A DNA stretch of 42,077 bases from Phaeoceros laevis (GCA_049999765.1 JBNGIQ010008896.1:1-42077); one strand, 5' to 3'; numbered from the stretch's first letter, positions 19,668-31,277 are shown. A program made the numbers and translations. Notes: generated by a model from the letters alone, not told the origin.

Positions 19668-22600
19668 ATGGTAACGCCTCGCAGAAATCCAACTGTTGGC
19701 GGCGGTGGTTATAGTGGTTTTGAAAGAATAATCATGGCGGCTTTTGGATGTCACGCAGGATCAATACAAGTCAATGCTACCCTCACAGCTCATGGCAGAA
19801 AGAGGGGCCGAAATTGTAGTCATCAACCCCGGTGAGCTCTGAGCACCAAGTCTGCTGCCTGTAGCGTGCATCTAATGGCCTAGCTCCTTGCGACAGGACT
19901 CATTTCCAACCAATGCAAAATTTAGCTGTCCTCTGTGTCAATCGCAGGTTCCGCAAACTTACGAATCGGTTTGGCATCTGGGCCCTCCCCTATCGTGGTG
20001 CCACATTGTGTCGCCCACCTCAGCAGCACTGCGATGGCCCATCCGAGAACAGCTTCTGACAGCCCAGTGCGTATTGCTGATGTGGATTTGAACCGTGCGC
20101 ACCGAACTGCTGGCATCCGGTCTCTTTAGCTTATCCGAAATATAATTTCCCTGTTTGTCCAGGTTCGCACCAAACCTCTTTCTGCCGCCAGACAATCCGA
20201 GAGAGAAACTGTATGCGAGATGGTAAGAATTTCTGACCACTGCTAACCTGATGAGGCATCATGATCGTCTTTTGCACGGTACTAGGGTAACCCAGCTTCT
20301 TTGTCCAGGTTGAACGGCAGCTGAAGATATCGTCTTTTGAGCAAGGTGGTAAAAAACCGAATGAGGTAGTTTATTGGAGCTTTCGCTAGTTAAGATGTCT
20401 GCATTTTCAATGCCCTGTTGGCTTCCTTTGTTTCCGCCTTTCACCTACTTGGCTGATCCCTCTGCCCTTTCACACAGCTCACCAGCAACCATGGGGGAGC
20501 TCATTCTGGAAGGAACGTAAACAAGAATGGTTTTTCATATTTATGGACAGATGTGAGGATACCTGGGAGGGACCAGGGCTCGCAGAAATCAGGCATGGAA
20601 CCAGGTGCTGAGGATAAAAGTAGATCTGGTGATGGGGCCGCCAATCTTTCTACTGAGGCAAGGTGTGAAGCAGGTCCAGCAAAACTGAATGACAAAGGTG
20701 AACACTCTGTGGTGCGCAGAGCACATATATATGGGGATGAAGCCCTTAGAATCCCTGCAGATGAGCCTTACATTTTGCGAAGGCCAATGTGTCGGGGTCG
20801 CTTAAACGTCAGCCAGCAATACTCGTTGCAGCAGGCATAGTTGCACACTATTTCAAATTCTTAGCTTCAGGTTTTTTTGTTTTGCAGTGGCAATGTTGGG
20901 CACCCTTGTTATAAAAGCATAAGGGCAAATGTTTGATCCATTTCATTGTACAGCTTTTTTGATATGATGGCACTTCTGATTTTGGATTCTTTTAAACTCC
21001 TGTTGATTTATTGTGGGTGATTTTGGCTATACCAGGTCTCTGATGATTTATTTGCAATCTGGAATTGGGTTTTGACTGAGAATCTTAATGTCAATGCCAA
21101 AAAACGCCAGAAGCTTGTAGCGGTGCTTGTCATCCCAGATACTCTTGACAACCGTGGTGATTACTCGTCTCCATGCACTTTCTTTATCTACTAACTGTGC
21201 TTGGGGCTTTGCAATTTGCTACTGACTGAGCTCTTGTCAAGCATGGCTCGTCAAGCAGTGCAGTTGCAATAAGACTTTTGATCAGTTACTCCACTAATAC
21301 ACATTGCTACTTTGATGATGTTATTGTCTTCTAGAGGTCAAAGAAATGATATCGGTGGTGCTGAAGGACCTGCAGTTCAACTGCGCTGTGGTTCACCAGG
21401 TACATGCCAAAGGTCTGCCAGCAACCTGTCATAGTCTGTCATAGTCACAGTTTTAGAACTGGTTTACTAAGGACGTCATGTATTCACCTTGTGTGGTGTA
21501 CTTTTTTGTGATGAGATGCATCTTTCAGTAAGTTTGGCTTATTATGTTGCCGTTGCAGGAATGTGTTGCAGCAACATTTGGCAATGGGGTATCTTCAGCT
21601 TGTGTGGTGAACTTGGGGGCACAGGTCACATCTGTCATGTGCATTGAGGTAAGCTTGAACCTTTAGATATGCGTGAAGCTTCAAAGATTGGCCGAAGCAA
21701 AATTATTGAACAGAACAGTCGTCCGCCCTTGTTTGTAGGATGGAGTAGCATTCCCTTCGTCTCAGGTTATTCTTCCCTTTGGTGGAGAGGTAAGCCCAGG
21801 CTTGTCAACTTGTGCGCGTTTGTGGCTGCAATATTTTGAATTTCAGACGAGTTTGTCGTCGGGCCCAGTGCTGAAATTATGGTTTTTTTGTTGCCTACTG
21901 GTTGTGATGACGCAGGATATCTCAAGATGTTTGCTATGGGTGCAGCAAAGGTGGCAAAGGTGGCCACCTGTGCTAACAGATCCACTTCATGATCCTCTAG
22001 CTCTGCTGGTGCTGAGCAAAATAAAGGAGGCCTACTGCCTTGTTGCTGTAAGCGCACCTTCTCCTGTTCTTATGGTCAAATCGATGTTAATGGGAGTGTG
22101 GGTATGCACTGGAAGATGCTGATTGTCCACACAGCTGAAGTACTACCAAAGTGGAAAGTACAAATGATGTCACAGATTTGCAGCCATCATATTTTCAGGT
22201 ATCAAGAGTTTCTAGTCAGTGACTGTCTGTACCTGGGGATTGTGTAGGAAGGAGAATATTCAGCAAGCATCAGACTACAAGATCCTCTGGCAGGAATAGC
22301 AGCTCGCACTTTTGACGTGACGCTAACTGCCTTAAATGTCAGTAGTACACACACTTGTAAATTCTGTGCAATAATTGAAGTGGAAGCTGTGCTAGGAGAG
22401 TCAAAAGTCCATCGATGTTTTTCTATTGCATAATTTTGATGTGAAAGTCCCAATTCTACCAGGTTCCTACCATGGGAGTATTTGCTCCAACGTTGCTCAC
22501 TCCGGAGGAGCACATGCCGCTGTTGCGGCCTTTGTAAGTTGCCGTATGACTAATAGTGTAATAGTTTCAATAGGGGTCGGCATTCCATCAAGGTTTCTGA

Positions 22601-23667
22601 GCTGCTACACCTGGGGGCCTGCAGGTATCACATCGACCATGAGGATCCGCTAGATGACCCTTTCCACCAGGACACCTCAAAAAGAGGGGATACGCAGGAT
22701 GCAGGACCTACAGGTGGGAGCAATGGGCACTCAGCAGGTGCTGGCGGCTCGGACAATGGTTTAGTTGGTGGTGCAGGGGCGTTGAAGCCTGGACTGGGAG
22801 ATTATAAGATGAGCCTGCAGCAAGCCATCGTCAGCAGCATTCTCTCTCTTGGTAAGTCCGATCAGTGCACTTGTTGACTTCCTTTTGCATTCTGCTATGT
22901 TTTTGCGGAGCAGTGAATCAGACCAATAGTGTGTGTATTATGATGGTCTGCACAGGGCGACCCGATCTTCAAAAGAAGTTGTTTTCAAGCCTTCAGCTGG
23001 TAAGTGCACAAGCCACCAGAATTTTGGATGTAGTGGAATCATCGACCTTCCACTGGTATATTATGAGTATTGTCATTCTCGTGTGTTTGCATGTCTAGGT
23101 TGGGGGAGTTGCTTTGACAAGCGGCCTGGTGGATGCAGTTGAGGACAGGTGCGTGGATCGGTGATCAAATTGTGGCCTTGGTGCTCCGTTAGGTGTGTAG
23201 GTGTAAACGATGTGTGTTGTCGGTTTTGCGCAGGGTGCTACATGAGATCCCTGCAACCGAGGCTGTCGACACCGTGGAAGTATGTCTCGTTTACTTGTCA
23301 GCAGCTTGATGTGTTGTGGTAGGGAAGTGACTTGACTGACAGACAAGCTGTGGCATCCACTCTCCCAGGTGTTGACCAATCGAACAAACCCGAGCTTTGT
23401 CACTTGGAAAGGAGGAGCGGTATGCGTATGTGACGTGATCGTCGATGAGAAGTGTTTGCTCAAGTGTCCCAAAGTTTGGCATTCACTCGGCGGTGACATG
23501 TGTTGCAGATTTTAGGGGTGCTGGACTTTGCCCGGGAGACGTGGATTCAGAGGGACGACTGGTTGGAGGGAGGTGTGCGGGTTGGCAGTGGGCGGAAATA
23601 CAAGGACTCCAACACGCAGCAGGCGCAGACTTTCTGGTACTGTTCCATGTTTGACCAGCAATCATAG
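19668..23667 (+). CDS. ARP9: Actin-related protein 9 (ARP9; Arp8-like chromatin-remodelling subunit)
   Basis: Nineteen exons: 19668-19670 (ATG only), 19759-19831, 19948-20066, 20163-20222, 20309-20365, 20478-20834, 21036-21156, 21335-21399, 21559-21648, 21739-21789, 21916-22047, 22248-22337, 22463-22533, 22625-22851, 22956-22999, 23099-23148, 23234-23279, 23369-23419, 23509-23667. The model is in frame throughout and gives ~621 aa; Arabidopsis ARP9 is ~596 aa from memory. Diagnostic segments: PSQLMAERGAEIVVINPGSA, VAVLVIPDTLDNREVKEM, FNCAVVHQECVAATFGNG, VVNLGAQVTSVMCIEDGVAF, DISRCLLWVQQRW, VPTMGVFAPTLLTPEEH, LTSGLVDAVEDRVLHEIP, SFVTWKGGAILGVLDFARET. The family has an actin fold with insertions and is the plant counterpart of Arp8, a nuclear INO80-complex subunit. 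A Gly/Ser-rich insertion (exon 14) lies before the last third. Uncertain points: the ATG-only first exon (internal ATG at 19774 is the alternative), the exon 3 donor, and the GC donor after exon 6. Confidence 0.92.
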
Positions 23668-26004
23668 CCGATACAACAAAACCTGCCCAGAAGCAAGCAA
23701 GAATGCTCTTCACGATTCCTTTCGAGCATGCATGAGACGAAACATGTTTTGTGTACTGGGTCCTCGTCACTTGCACACGAAGGCAGCAGCAGCGGTGGCA
23801 GCTATGGCACTCACGTACTGAGCCTGCGACAACACGAGAGCGCGATCAATCGGAAATACGTAGGAAGGACGGCATGGAAGGTGCAATTATGTGGAAGGCA
23901 ATTGACCAGGGAACGAACTGGGAGGACCTTCCCATCTTCATGCGTGGCCTGGTGCCACATAGGCTAATAGACTGACTGACTACATAGAGCCAGCCGGGGG
24001 TCTGTCGTCATAGAGCATCAGCCAGCGATGCATGATTGAGCTGTTGGCCCGGTCCGGACCCGGGTGGTCGCCAACGGGAGAGAGAGAATGCGAGAGATTT
24101 TTTTTCCAAGCTCTTCGGGGGAGATGGTCTAGTGTAATAGACAAGATGTACTTACTGGGGAGTCTGCAGAGTAAGGCTCGAAGTCTGGCGCCGGTGACAG
24201 AAGGATGTTTTCCTGTCAAGCGAGGTGGAGCCACTTTTTCGCCTCGCCCTAGCCCCTAGCTGGCAGCTATAGCTACGACAAACGGCCGGTATTCCAGGTA
24301 GTAATAATGCAATCCTGCAGGAGCATTGTTTAATAATACCAGCGCATTCCCATTCTCGGGAGGAGGGCCCGCGTGGTGCGTGCAATCGGCAACGTGCAAC
24401 GATCTGGACACACGGAGCGATGCAGTGCCCGCCACTATACAGATCAGCCCTGGCCAGGCCACACATGAGACGAAGCAGACGAGACAAGTTGTGGAAAAGG
24501 AAATCTTGACAGCGAGGAAGCAAAAGATGTAATATACATTGAATAAAGGTGCATGGTGCTTCATGCTGGCTGACGTAGCCGGTAGGGGACGAGGAGATTG
24601 CGTGCTTGCTCGCTGCAGCGCCTGCTTGCGTCACCCGATCGATCCATCGAATCGATGCGGGAGGAGCTCAACTACTCTGGTCTAGACGAAGAGAGGAAGT
24701 TTTGCTTAGAAGTACATAACCGGGGTTTCCCAAAGAGAAGTTTAATGTACATGATACACGGGGGGCCCAACTCAACTAGCTATATCTAGGGCAGTAGAGC
24801 TGGAGCGACCCAAAGTTCCATGGGCATCTTCTATCAGAGAGGCAGAAGCGGCAGCCCAGTCCAGCAGCAGAGCAAGTTCGGATCGGATTCCAACATTCAG
24901 ATCCCGGTAACGGTTTTGGCCTCGGCTTGCTGTCAGACAGACACAGACACACCTGCGTGCTGCTCCGCTCTCCTCCCCTTCCAGGGCTCCGTTCAGATCT
25001 TTGCTGCCGTGCCGTGCCATGCCGTGCCGTGCCGTGCCGTGTGCTCTGTGATCGATGACGAGCTCCACGTCTCCTGAGAATCATGCCTCTTCTTGGTCTT
25101 CTGCTTCCTTCTTGAGCAGGCTTTGGAAACTAGGCGAGGCTAACTGGGGAGCAAGACTGACCAGACTGCCAAGCAACCGACCTCTCAGCAAACAACAGCT
25201 GACACAGGGTTGGGGGAGGCTTATCTGCAGGGAGACCCTTGTTACTTGAATCAAAAGGAAAAAACCTTGAATTGTTTGAGAGGAAAGAAACGGGTTGAAG
25301 TTTCAAAAACTGGCTCTCTCTCTCTCGCTCGCTGCTGGGAGGCTGGAAAAAACTTCCAAATGACCAACATCTGGCTGGCTGGCTGGCTGGCTAGCAGGCC
25401 GGCAGGATGCATGGTTGGCAAAATTCACTTGGGAGTTGCTGTAGGGGGGAGAGGCAGCAAAGGAGGAAGGAAAGAAGGAAGACAAAACGAAAAAAAAGGA
25501 TGGGGAGCAAGAAAGACATAGTCCCTTGTTTCGTCTTCCGGCAGAGGACCCTCATCTTACTCGTTATCCTCATCATATGGACTGTTCTTTCATGCTGCTG
25601 GGTACTGCCATCTCTCCAGATCGAGACACTCGGCCAGCTTCTTCTCCCCTTTCTGCAACACAATGAACTAAGAAATTTGAACAAGGAAACACTCGATGAC
25701 GCTGAAACTGGACTGACTGACTGCATGAACAAACCTGGCAGCTTGCACAGAGAAAGACACTAGAAATTAAGACAGGAAGGGAAGGAAGAAGGGGGAGGGT
25801 TCCAAGCTAAAAGCAGACGACAAAGGAAAGCAGGCCAGGCCAGGCCAGGGGAAAGGTGATGGTGAGTCCTGAGCTCCACAGGGTCCTTCTTGGAAGGGAG
25901 AAGCCTCAAACACAGTAGGCTGATGAAGCTGGGACAAACAGACAGACACCTTCCCAAGGTAAGGGCGGGAAGGATGATGCTCAAGGAAGCACCTGGCCGG
26001 CCGC
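23668..26004. other. ARP9 3' flank and GRF 3' flank
   Basis: No additional gene is supported. An AATAAA at 24542-24547 on the + strand could serve ARP9, but it is ~880 bp after the stop. Short tandem repeats occur: GCCGT-type pentamers at about 25007-25041 and a GGCT run at about 25371-25392. The stretch nearest 26004 should be the GRF 3' UTR (transcribed from the minus strand). Long apparent frames around 25.8-27.2 kb on the + strand are shadows of the GRF exon. Confidence 0.5.
25007..25041. repeat. Pentanucleotide GCCGT-type tandem repeat
   Basis: About seven units of TGCCG/GCCGT, one with a G-to-A change (GCCAT). It lies in the spacer downstream of both ARP9 and the GRF. Confidence 0.8.
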
Positions 26005-28685
26005 TCAAGAAGGCTGCTGGAGGTGAACAGCAGAAGGATTGGAGCGGAGGAGCAAGTGCTGCTGCTGCTGCTGCTGGTGTTGCTGGTGATGATGATCTGT
26101 GAGGGGCTCAGACCTGATGACACCCGCCCGGGGGGAGCTGCCGCTACTGGAGCTGTCAGAGAAGGAGCCGAAGGTGGCTTTCTGGAGGACACCTGTGGGG
26201 GAGGAGGCCAGGCGGGGGCTGTCGCGCGGGCTGTTGTCCCAGCCGTCGCACAGCAGGTTGAGGCCGGAGCTCTTGCAGCCAGGTCCAGGTGGTGGTGCAG
26301 CAACAATGACGGCTGCAGAAGCGGCGGCGGCGGCGGCTGCTGCTGCAGCAGCAGCTGCAGCTGCACATCCACCACCACCAGCAACACCAGCAGCACTAGT
26401 AGCAGCAGCACCACGGGGAGTGCTGCCGGACTGCAGCACCTCCGCCAGAGGGCCGCCCACGGGAGTCTCCCAGGTGATGGGGATCCAGGTGGTCTGACGG
26501 TGCCTGTCGTCGGCAGCGCAGCCCACACCGAGGCCCATTCCCAGCGGCTCCTCCTCCCCGGCCCCCCGCGACATGGACAGCTTGAGCGGGGAGAGAAAGT
26601 GCTTGCCTCTGGGCGGGCTTCCCGCTGCCGATGCCGATGTGGAATTGGGATTGAAGCGGTGGTCGCCCATGGGAATGGAGATGGACAGCTGCGTGTTGCT
26701 GGAGCCGTTGTTGTTGCGCTGATGCTGCTGCTGTTGTTGCTGCTGATGCTGCTGCTGTTGCTGATGCTGTTGATGATTGTGGTTGCCACTGCTGCTGCCG
26801 TTGCTCCTCTCGTCCTCCACATCCGACCACGACAGCGCTGCCTGTGGATCGCGGCTCGACCTGGGCCAGTCGTCGAAGAAGTGGCGCAGGGGCTGCCCCT
26901 CCGGCTCGCCTCGCCCCACGCTCATGGACTCGTAGCCTCCTCCGAACGAAGCTTGCTGCTGAGCCTGCTGGTGCTGAGCCTGATGGTGGGCCTGCTGCTG
27001 CGCCTGCTGCTGAGCTTGTGCTTGCACTGCTGCCGCCAGGGACATGTTCTGCTGCTGGGTGGAATCAGGGAGGAAGCCGAGGTCCTGGCCCAGAATGGAG
27101 CGCATCTGCGGGTACTGCAGCATCTGTGCCTTTGGCTGAGGAGCCGGGGGAACCTTGGGCGACATGCTCCTCCAAGGGTTGTTACTCATATTGGAGTGTG
27201 GCAGCATGGACAGACTGCTCACTGAATCCTGCTGCTCCCCTACTAGCCCCCGCGTGCTCCCGGACGCCTCCGAGAAGAGCATTTGCTCCGCCCCCATTCC
27301 CACTTCCTGCTTGAGGTGCGTGCCCAAGTGTGTATATCTGGCGGGTAGACAAGCGAGCGACGATAGCCAGCCAAGCCACAAAACCATTATCAGAAGCAGA
27401 CATGCCTCACAGAATGACAAGCCAGTGGAGGCTCCTAGGAGCAACCAAGCAATCCAGCAATTGAAAAAAAAAAAGCAGGAGTGGATGAAGCGATAGGCAA
27501 AGTGTGGCAAGTGCGTGTCGTTAACAACCTGCTGCTGGCCATGGCCGATGTAGCGGAGGAGGAATGCATGGGCAGAGAGAAGTGAGCGCTGCCGGTAGCC
27601 GCCAAATTCATGGAATGCTGGCCACCCCCGCCGTAGCTCTTGCTAGCGGCGAGAGAGGAAACGGAGGACTGCCCCTGCTGCTGCTGAGCGATGGTGGGCC
27701 GCAGATTGCTGTGGGCCAGCGCGGAGGCGGCACCGCCGCCCGCGCCCTGCGAGCTTGCCGCGCCGCCTCGGGAGGCAGCCACGCTGACGGCCGTGGGCGA
27801 GCTGGAGGAGTTGCCGGCGGCTCCTGAGGCCTGGGAGGAAGGAGAGGATTGGTTGTCCCCAGGCTTGCGGGAGCGGTGGCGGCCCCTGTGCATGTGACGC
27901 TCGCAGTATTTTTGGTCGGGCACCACGTCCCGGGAGCATCGCCATTTTTTGCCGTCGGTTCTGCGGCACCTGCCTGGCTCCGGGTCGGTGTTGTTGGCCA
28001 CTCCCAGATGGAAGGTGCCCCACCCCACTGCACACAGCACACAGGCATTCATTGAGCTTGAGAAGAAGAAGGAAGCCGCAAAACTTGGACCTAGCTAGCT
28101 ACCTACATTCTTCTCATAATTTCCTTGCAGCAGTGCAATGCATTGCGAGCAGAGCTGGTGTGGCCTGACCTAGCCAATCCCAGCGAGCCTGCTGATGCAG
28201 CTGCTGCCCTCAATTGCCGAGCAAAATGGTAGACAAGCAAACAAGCACAATTTGAAACGCAGCAAGCAGGAGAGGGAAAAAAGAGAGGAAGCAGGCACAC
28301 CCTGGACAGCCAGCCACGCCCCCAGGCAATGCGACAACGGCAGAGAGCAATGCAGACAGTCAAGGAATGAATACCATGCCAAGCCCAGGACTGGTGTGCT
28401 TGCAGCAAGTAGCGACCATGATTGCGGGCAATGCAGGGAGAGAAAAAAGGCCTTACTGGCATTGGAAGGATGGTGCGGGACGGGTGACAAGCCCAGCGCA
28501 GCCACGCTCTTGCGGATGGGATTCAACAGGTCGGACGGCACGTTCACGCCCGCCATCATGTATTTGAAGATGAGAGCCTGGTGCTCCAGCTCCGCCCACT
28601 GGCCCGAGGTGAAGGGCGCGCGGGCGAGAGCGTTGGGAGGACCCGCTCCGTGCACACTCACCCGGCTCACCGTCTCGCGTTCCAT
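26005..28685 (-). CDS. GRF: Growth-regulating factor transcription factor (QLQ + WRC)
   Basis: Three exons, in transcription order (complement): 28685-28457, 28027-27529, 27337-26005. All are in frame and give 686 aa. Exon 1 encodes the QLQ domain (~25-60), [20 protein letters not shown] with the Q-x3-L-x2-Q core and [13 protein letters not shown]; it binds GIF coactivators. Exon 2 encodes the WRC domain (~90-134), [20 protein letters not shown], with C97-x9-C107-x10-C118-x2-H121 and a basic nuclear-localisation/DNA-binding region. Exon 3 encodes the long C-terminal region, with FFDDWP (~396), TQLSISIPM (~458) and GGPLAEVLQ (~538). These match the FFD, TQL and GPL-type motifs of the family. 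Poly-Gln (~431-448) and poly-Ala tracts make it longer than typical GRFs. The family controls cell proliferation in growing organs. The canonical miR396 site at the end of the WRC domain is not conserved. The exon 2 donor (GTTGTT) is weak but preserves the frame. Confidence 0.92.
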
Positions 28686-29660
28686 GAGGAGGCAGCAGTT
28701 GCAGCTAGCTGCACCTGCTGCTGCAGCACAAGCTGTTAACAAGCTTGCTCGCTCGCCCGCTCGCCCGCTCGGTTGCAGAGAAACAACGAAACCAGTGCCG
28801 AGGGGAAGATGAAGATGGGAGTCGGGACTTGAGACGCGCGCGTGTGGTGTGTGCGAGCCTCTGGGCGCAACGCTACTCTGCAGTGAAGCAGCGAGGGCAA
28901 AGCTTGGCAAAGAGGGCAGGCCCGCAGGCTGCTGGTGGCAGGAGCAGAGAAGCAGGCAGGCAGGCAGGCAGGCAGGCAGGCTGGCTGCAGAAGGCAGAGC
29001 AGAGGAGGTTGTAGCAGAAGATAGAAGAAGAGCAGAGTCCAGGGCCCCCTCTTCTCGCCAGCCAACCAGCTAACAAGCTAGCTAGCCAGGAGGAGGAGGA
29101 GGAGGAAGAGGGGCGTGGTGGCGCTACGCGGCTGCTGCGCTCTGTGCTGCTGCGTAAACTTTGCTCTCTTCCCTCCCGATGATGCTCCCTCCGCTTGCTT
29201 CCCCGAAAAGAGGAGGCGGCCCTCGGCTCTTGAATGAAACAAACAAGCTGCACTCCCTCTGCGGTAAATTCCAGGGCTTCTTAAAATAACCCCTGCCGGA
29301 GATAAGCATCTCGGTGGACGGGCCGGCCCAGCCCCCTTTTTCACCCACATTTCACCCCCTCCCGTGTGTCTGTGTGTCTATTGTCAATGCCACCCCCCAA
29401 AAGGGAAAGCCGCAAAATCATTTCTTAATTGCCAGCGAGACTCGCACGTGAGAAGGCGCCCTTTACCCCACCTGCCCTACCCTACTCTTCCCCTCACTTG
29501 TTAACGTATCTAGCTAGTATCTCCGTCCATTCTATATACTACGCTGGTGGCCCTACATAAGTTAGCAACACCACTCCAACACATGTATCCTGCTTTCTAC
29601 AACAACACATGGGCCGGTTGCGCTAGGACTTTCTATGACCTTACCTCTCGCCGCAAGCCA
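28686..29660 (-). promoter_or_regulatory. GRF leader and proximal promoter
   Basis: No other gene is supported here. The segment is rich in GCAG/CCTG repeats (28952-28984) and short CAG-type runs. Transcribed from the minus strand it would give a CCTGCC-repeat 5' leader for the GRF. A TTATTTTAAG sequence (complement, near 29280-29290) is a possible TATA-like site ~600 bp upstream of the ATG. Confidence 0.4.
28952..28984. repeat. (GGCA)n tetranucleotide repeat in the GRF upstream region
   Basis: About eight perfect GGCA/GCAG units, ~270 bp upstream of the GRF start codon. Confidence 0.95.
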
Positions 29661-29662
29661 AG

Positions 29663-29671
29663 CTATAAATA
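29663..29671 (+). promoter_or_regulatory. TATA-box-like site without an obvious gene
   Basis: CTATAAATA is a strong TATA match on the + strand, but no supported coding region follows. It could be chance, a noncoding transcript promoter, or a repeat remnant. Confidence 0.2.
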
Positions 29672-30105
29672 AGAAGCCAAAGTTGCCTAAATGTTTTTTA
29701 CCAACTTTTTGCATACCTTTCTTACCCAGGGCCATTAGTCATGAGTGAGGGAACACATGAATAAGCTTGCCACAAACAAACCGACTAAAACCGCAACGTA
29801 CCAAACGACCAAACCGAACAAGATGCGGTGTAGAGCAGTGCAGTGAGTCAAATCAAACAAGAACAAGTGCAAGTGCAGTGAGTCATATGCCGTATATATA
29901 CATTGTAATGAGTGTTGTATGGTTGTCAAGGATATGTTGTTTCCGTGTTCTCCGTAGTAAGGTGGAGCACTGTTTTTCCGTAGTAAGCTGGTGGAGCAGT
30001 ACCACGGGCAATGCTATCCATATGAGAGTTCGTTAAAGAGTTGCTTTCACAACCTAAACTAACTATAACCGGGTGGCTCTGTCGCTCTGTCGGCCGGTCG
30101 GTCAC

Positions 30106-30150
30106 GTCTGTCGATCGGTCGTCTGTCGATCGGTCGTCTGTCGATCGGTC
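30106..30150. repeat. 15-bp tandem repeat, three copies
   Basis: Unit GTCTGTCGATCGGTC at 30106, 30121 and 30136, each copy exact. The unit contains the palindrome CGATCG and preserves reading frame, but it is not part of any supported protein. Confidence 0.95.
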
Positions 30151-30152
30151 GT

Positions 30153-30258
30153 CATTTGCCAGGCCTACGAGAGGATGTGTAGGCTTCCTTGCCTGCTCGG
30201 TGGGTCGCCATTTGCCAGACCTACGGGAGGATATGCAGGCTTCCTTGCTCACTCGGTA
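30153..30258. repeat. 56-bp tandem duplication
   Basis: CATTTGCCAGGCCTACGAGA at 30153 recurs as CATTTGCCAGACCTACGGGA at 30209. Homology continues through AGGCTTCCTTGC and CTCGGT, with scattered substitutions. It directly abuts the 15-bp array. Confidence 0.9.
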
Positions 30259-30877
30259 GATGATATCGGTGTCATTAGCATACGGCCAATCAATGATTGT
30301 ATGGATGAGATGAATAATGATACAACCGCAGTCTTTCATTTGTGAGATGTGAAAATAAGAACAACACTTGGGTAGCTCAAACATGACAAAATAGAAGGAT
30401 GTGTGATCAAACAAACTAGAGTGAGTGGGTTGAGCACATGGAATGGAAGAGCACATTTTGCACGACAAAGATACCACTCCTCATTTTGTGGAGCAGCCAC
30501 ACCATTGCTCTTATTCCAAGAGTTGCTCTCATTCCAACACAACACAAAGGACCTCCCTGGACTACTTTGCTTTGTGTATGCTACACACTGACCTACCCAT
30601 GTACCCGCGGTGTGTGTTTCTTACACAAGCAAACACATTTGTAGTTGTCTATGTGGTTGAGGAGTGATCATGCTCTCTAGAGGCAACAGAGAAAGTGTCC
30701 TTTTTGTGAGTTGCAAAATCCAAGGAGCATACATTCACACAAAATGAGTAGATTTTTTTTCTATTACCTTTTTATTTATTTTGTCAGTTGTTTGAAGTGC
30801 TTTTTTGTTTCCTCTGTAAAGTAGAAACATGGATACAAGGGAAAAGTCTTTTTTGGAAGCAAAAGGAAGGCAGGGAG

Positions 30878-31277
30878 NNNNNNNNNNNNNNNNNNNNNNN
30901 NNNNNNNNNNNNNNNNNNNNNNNNNNNNNNNNNNNNNNNNNNNNNNNNNNNNNNNNNNNNNNNNNNNNNNNNNNNNNNNNNNNNNNNNNNNNNNNNNNNN
31001 NNNNNNNNNNNNNNNNNNNNNNNNNNNNNNNNNNNNNNNNNNNNNNNNNNNNNNNNNNNNNNNNNNNNNNNNNNNNNNNNNNNNNNNNNNNNNNNNNNNN
31101 NNNNNNNNNNNNNNNNNNNNNNNNNNNNNNNNNNNNNNNNNNNNNNNNNNNNNNNNNNNNNNNNNNNNNNNNNNNNNNNNNNNNNNNNNNNNNNNNNNNN
31201 NNNNNNNNNNNNNNNNNNNNNNNNNNNNNNNNNNNNNNNNNNNNNNNNNNNNNNNNNNNNNNNNNNNNNNNNNNNNN
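30878..31277. other. Assembly gap (400 N)
   Basis: A run of undetermined bases. The sequence on both sides is repeat-rich (GCAGG to the left, GGACGGACG to the right), so repeat collapse is a likely cause. Confidence 1.

Larger units (their letters stand above)
29672..30877. other. Intergenic region with local duplications
   Basis: No gene is supported. Besides the arrays listed separately, CCGTAGTAAG-GTGGAGCA is repeated near 29952-30000 and GCAGTGAGTCA is repeated near 29839-29885. The sequence is otherwise moderately AT-rich. Confidence 0.5.

Noticed and set aside
19598-23667. Exosome (RNase PH-type) subunit as identity of the 19.7-23.7 kb gene
   Set aside because: First impression only. 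Assembled exons match ARP9 segment by segment (DISRCLLWVQ, TPEEH, GLVDAVEDRVL), not RNase PH domains.
25767-27314. Long open frames on the + strand (up to ~400 codons) and alternative minus-strand frames
   Set aside because: They are antisense or out-of-frame shadows of GRF exon 3, kept open by CAG/GCA-type repeats. The translated tracts are runs of L, V, A or R with no family motif.
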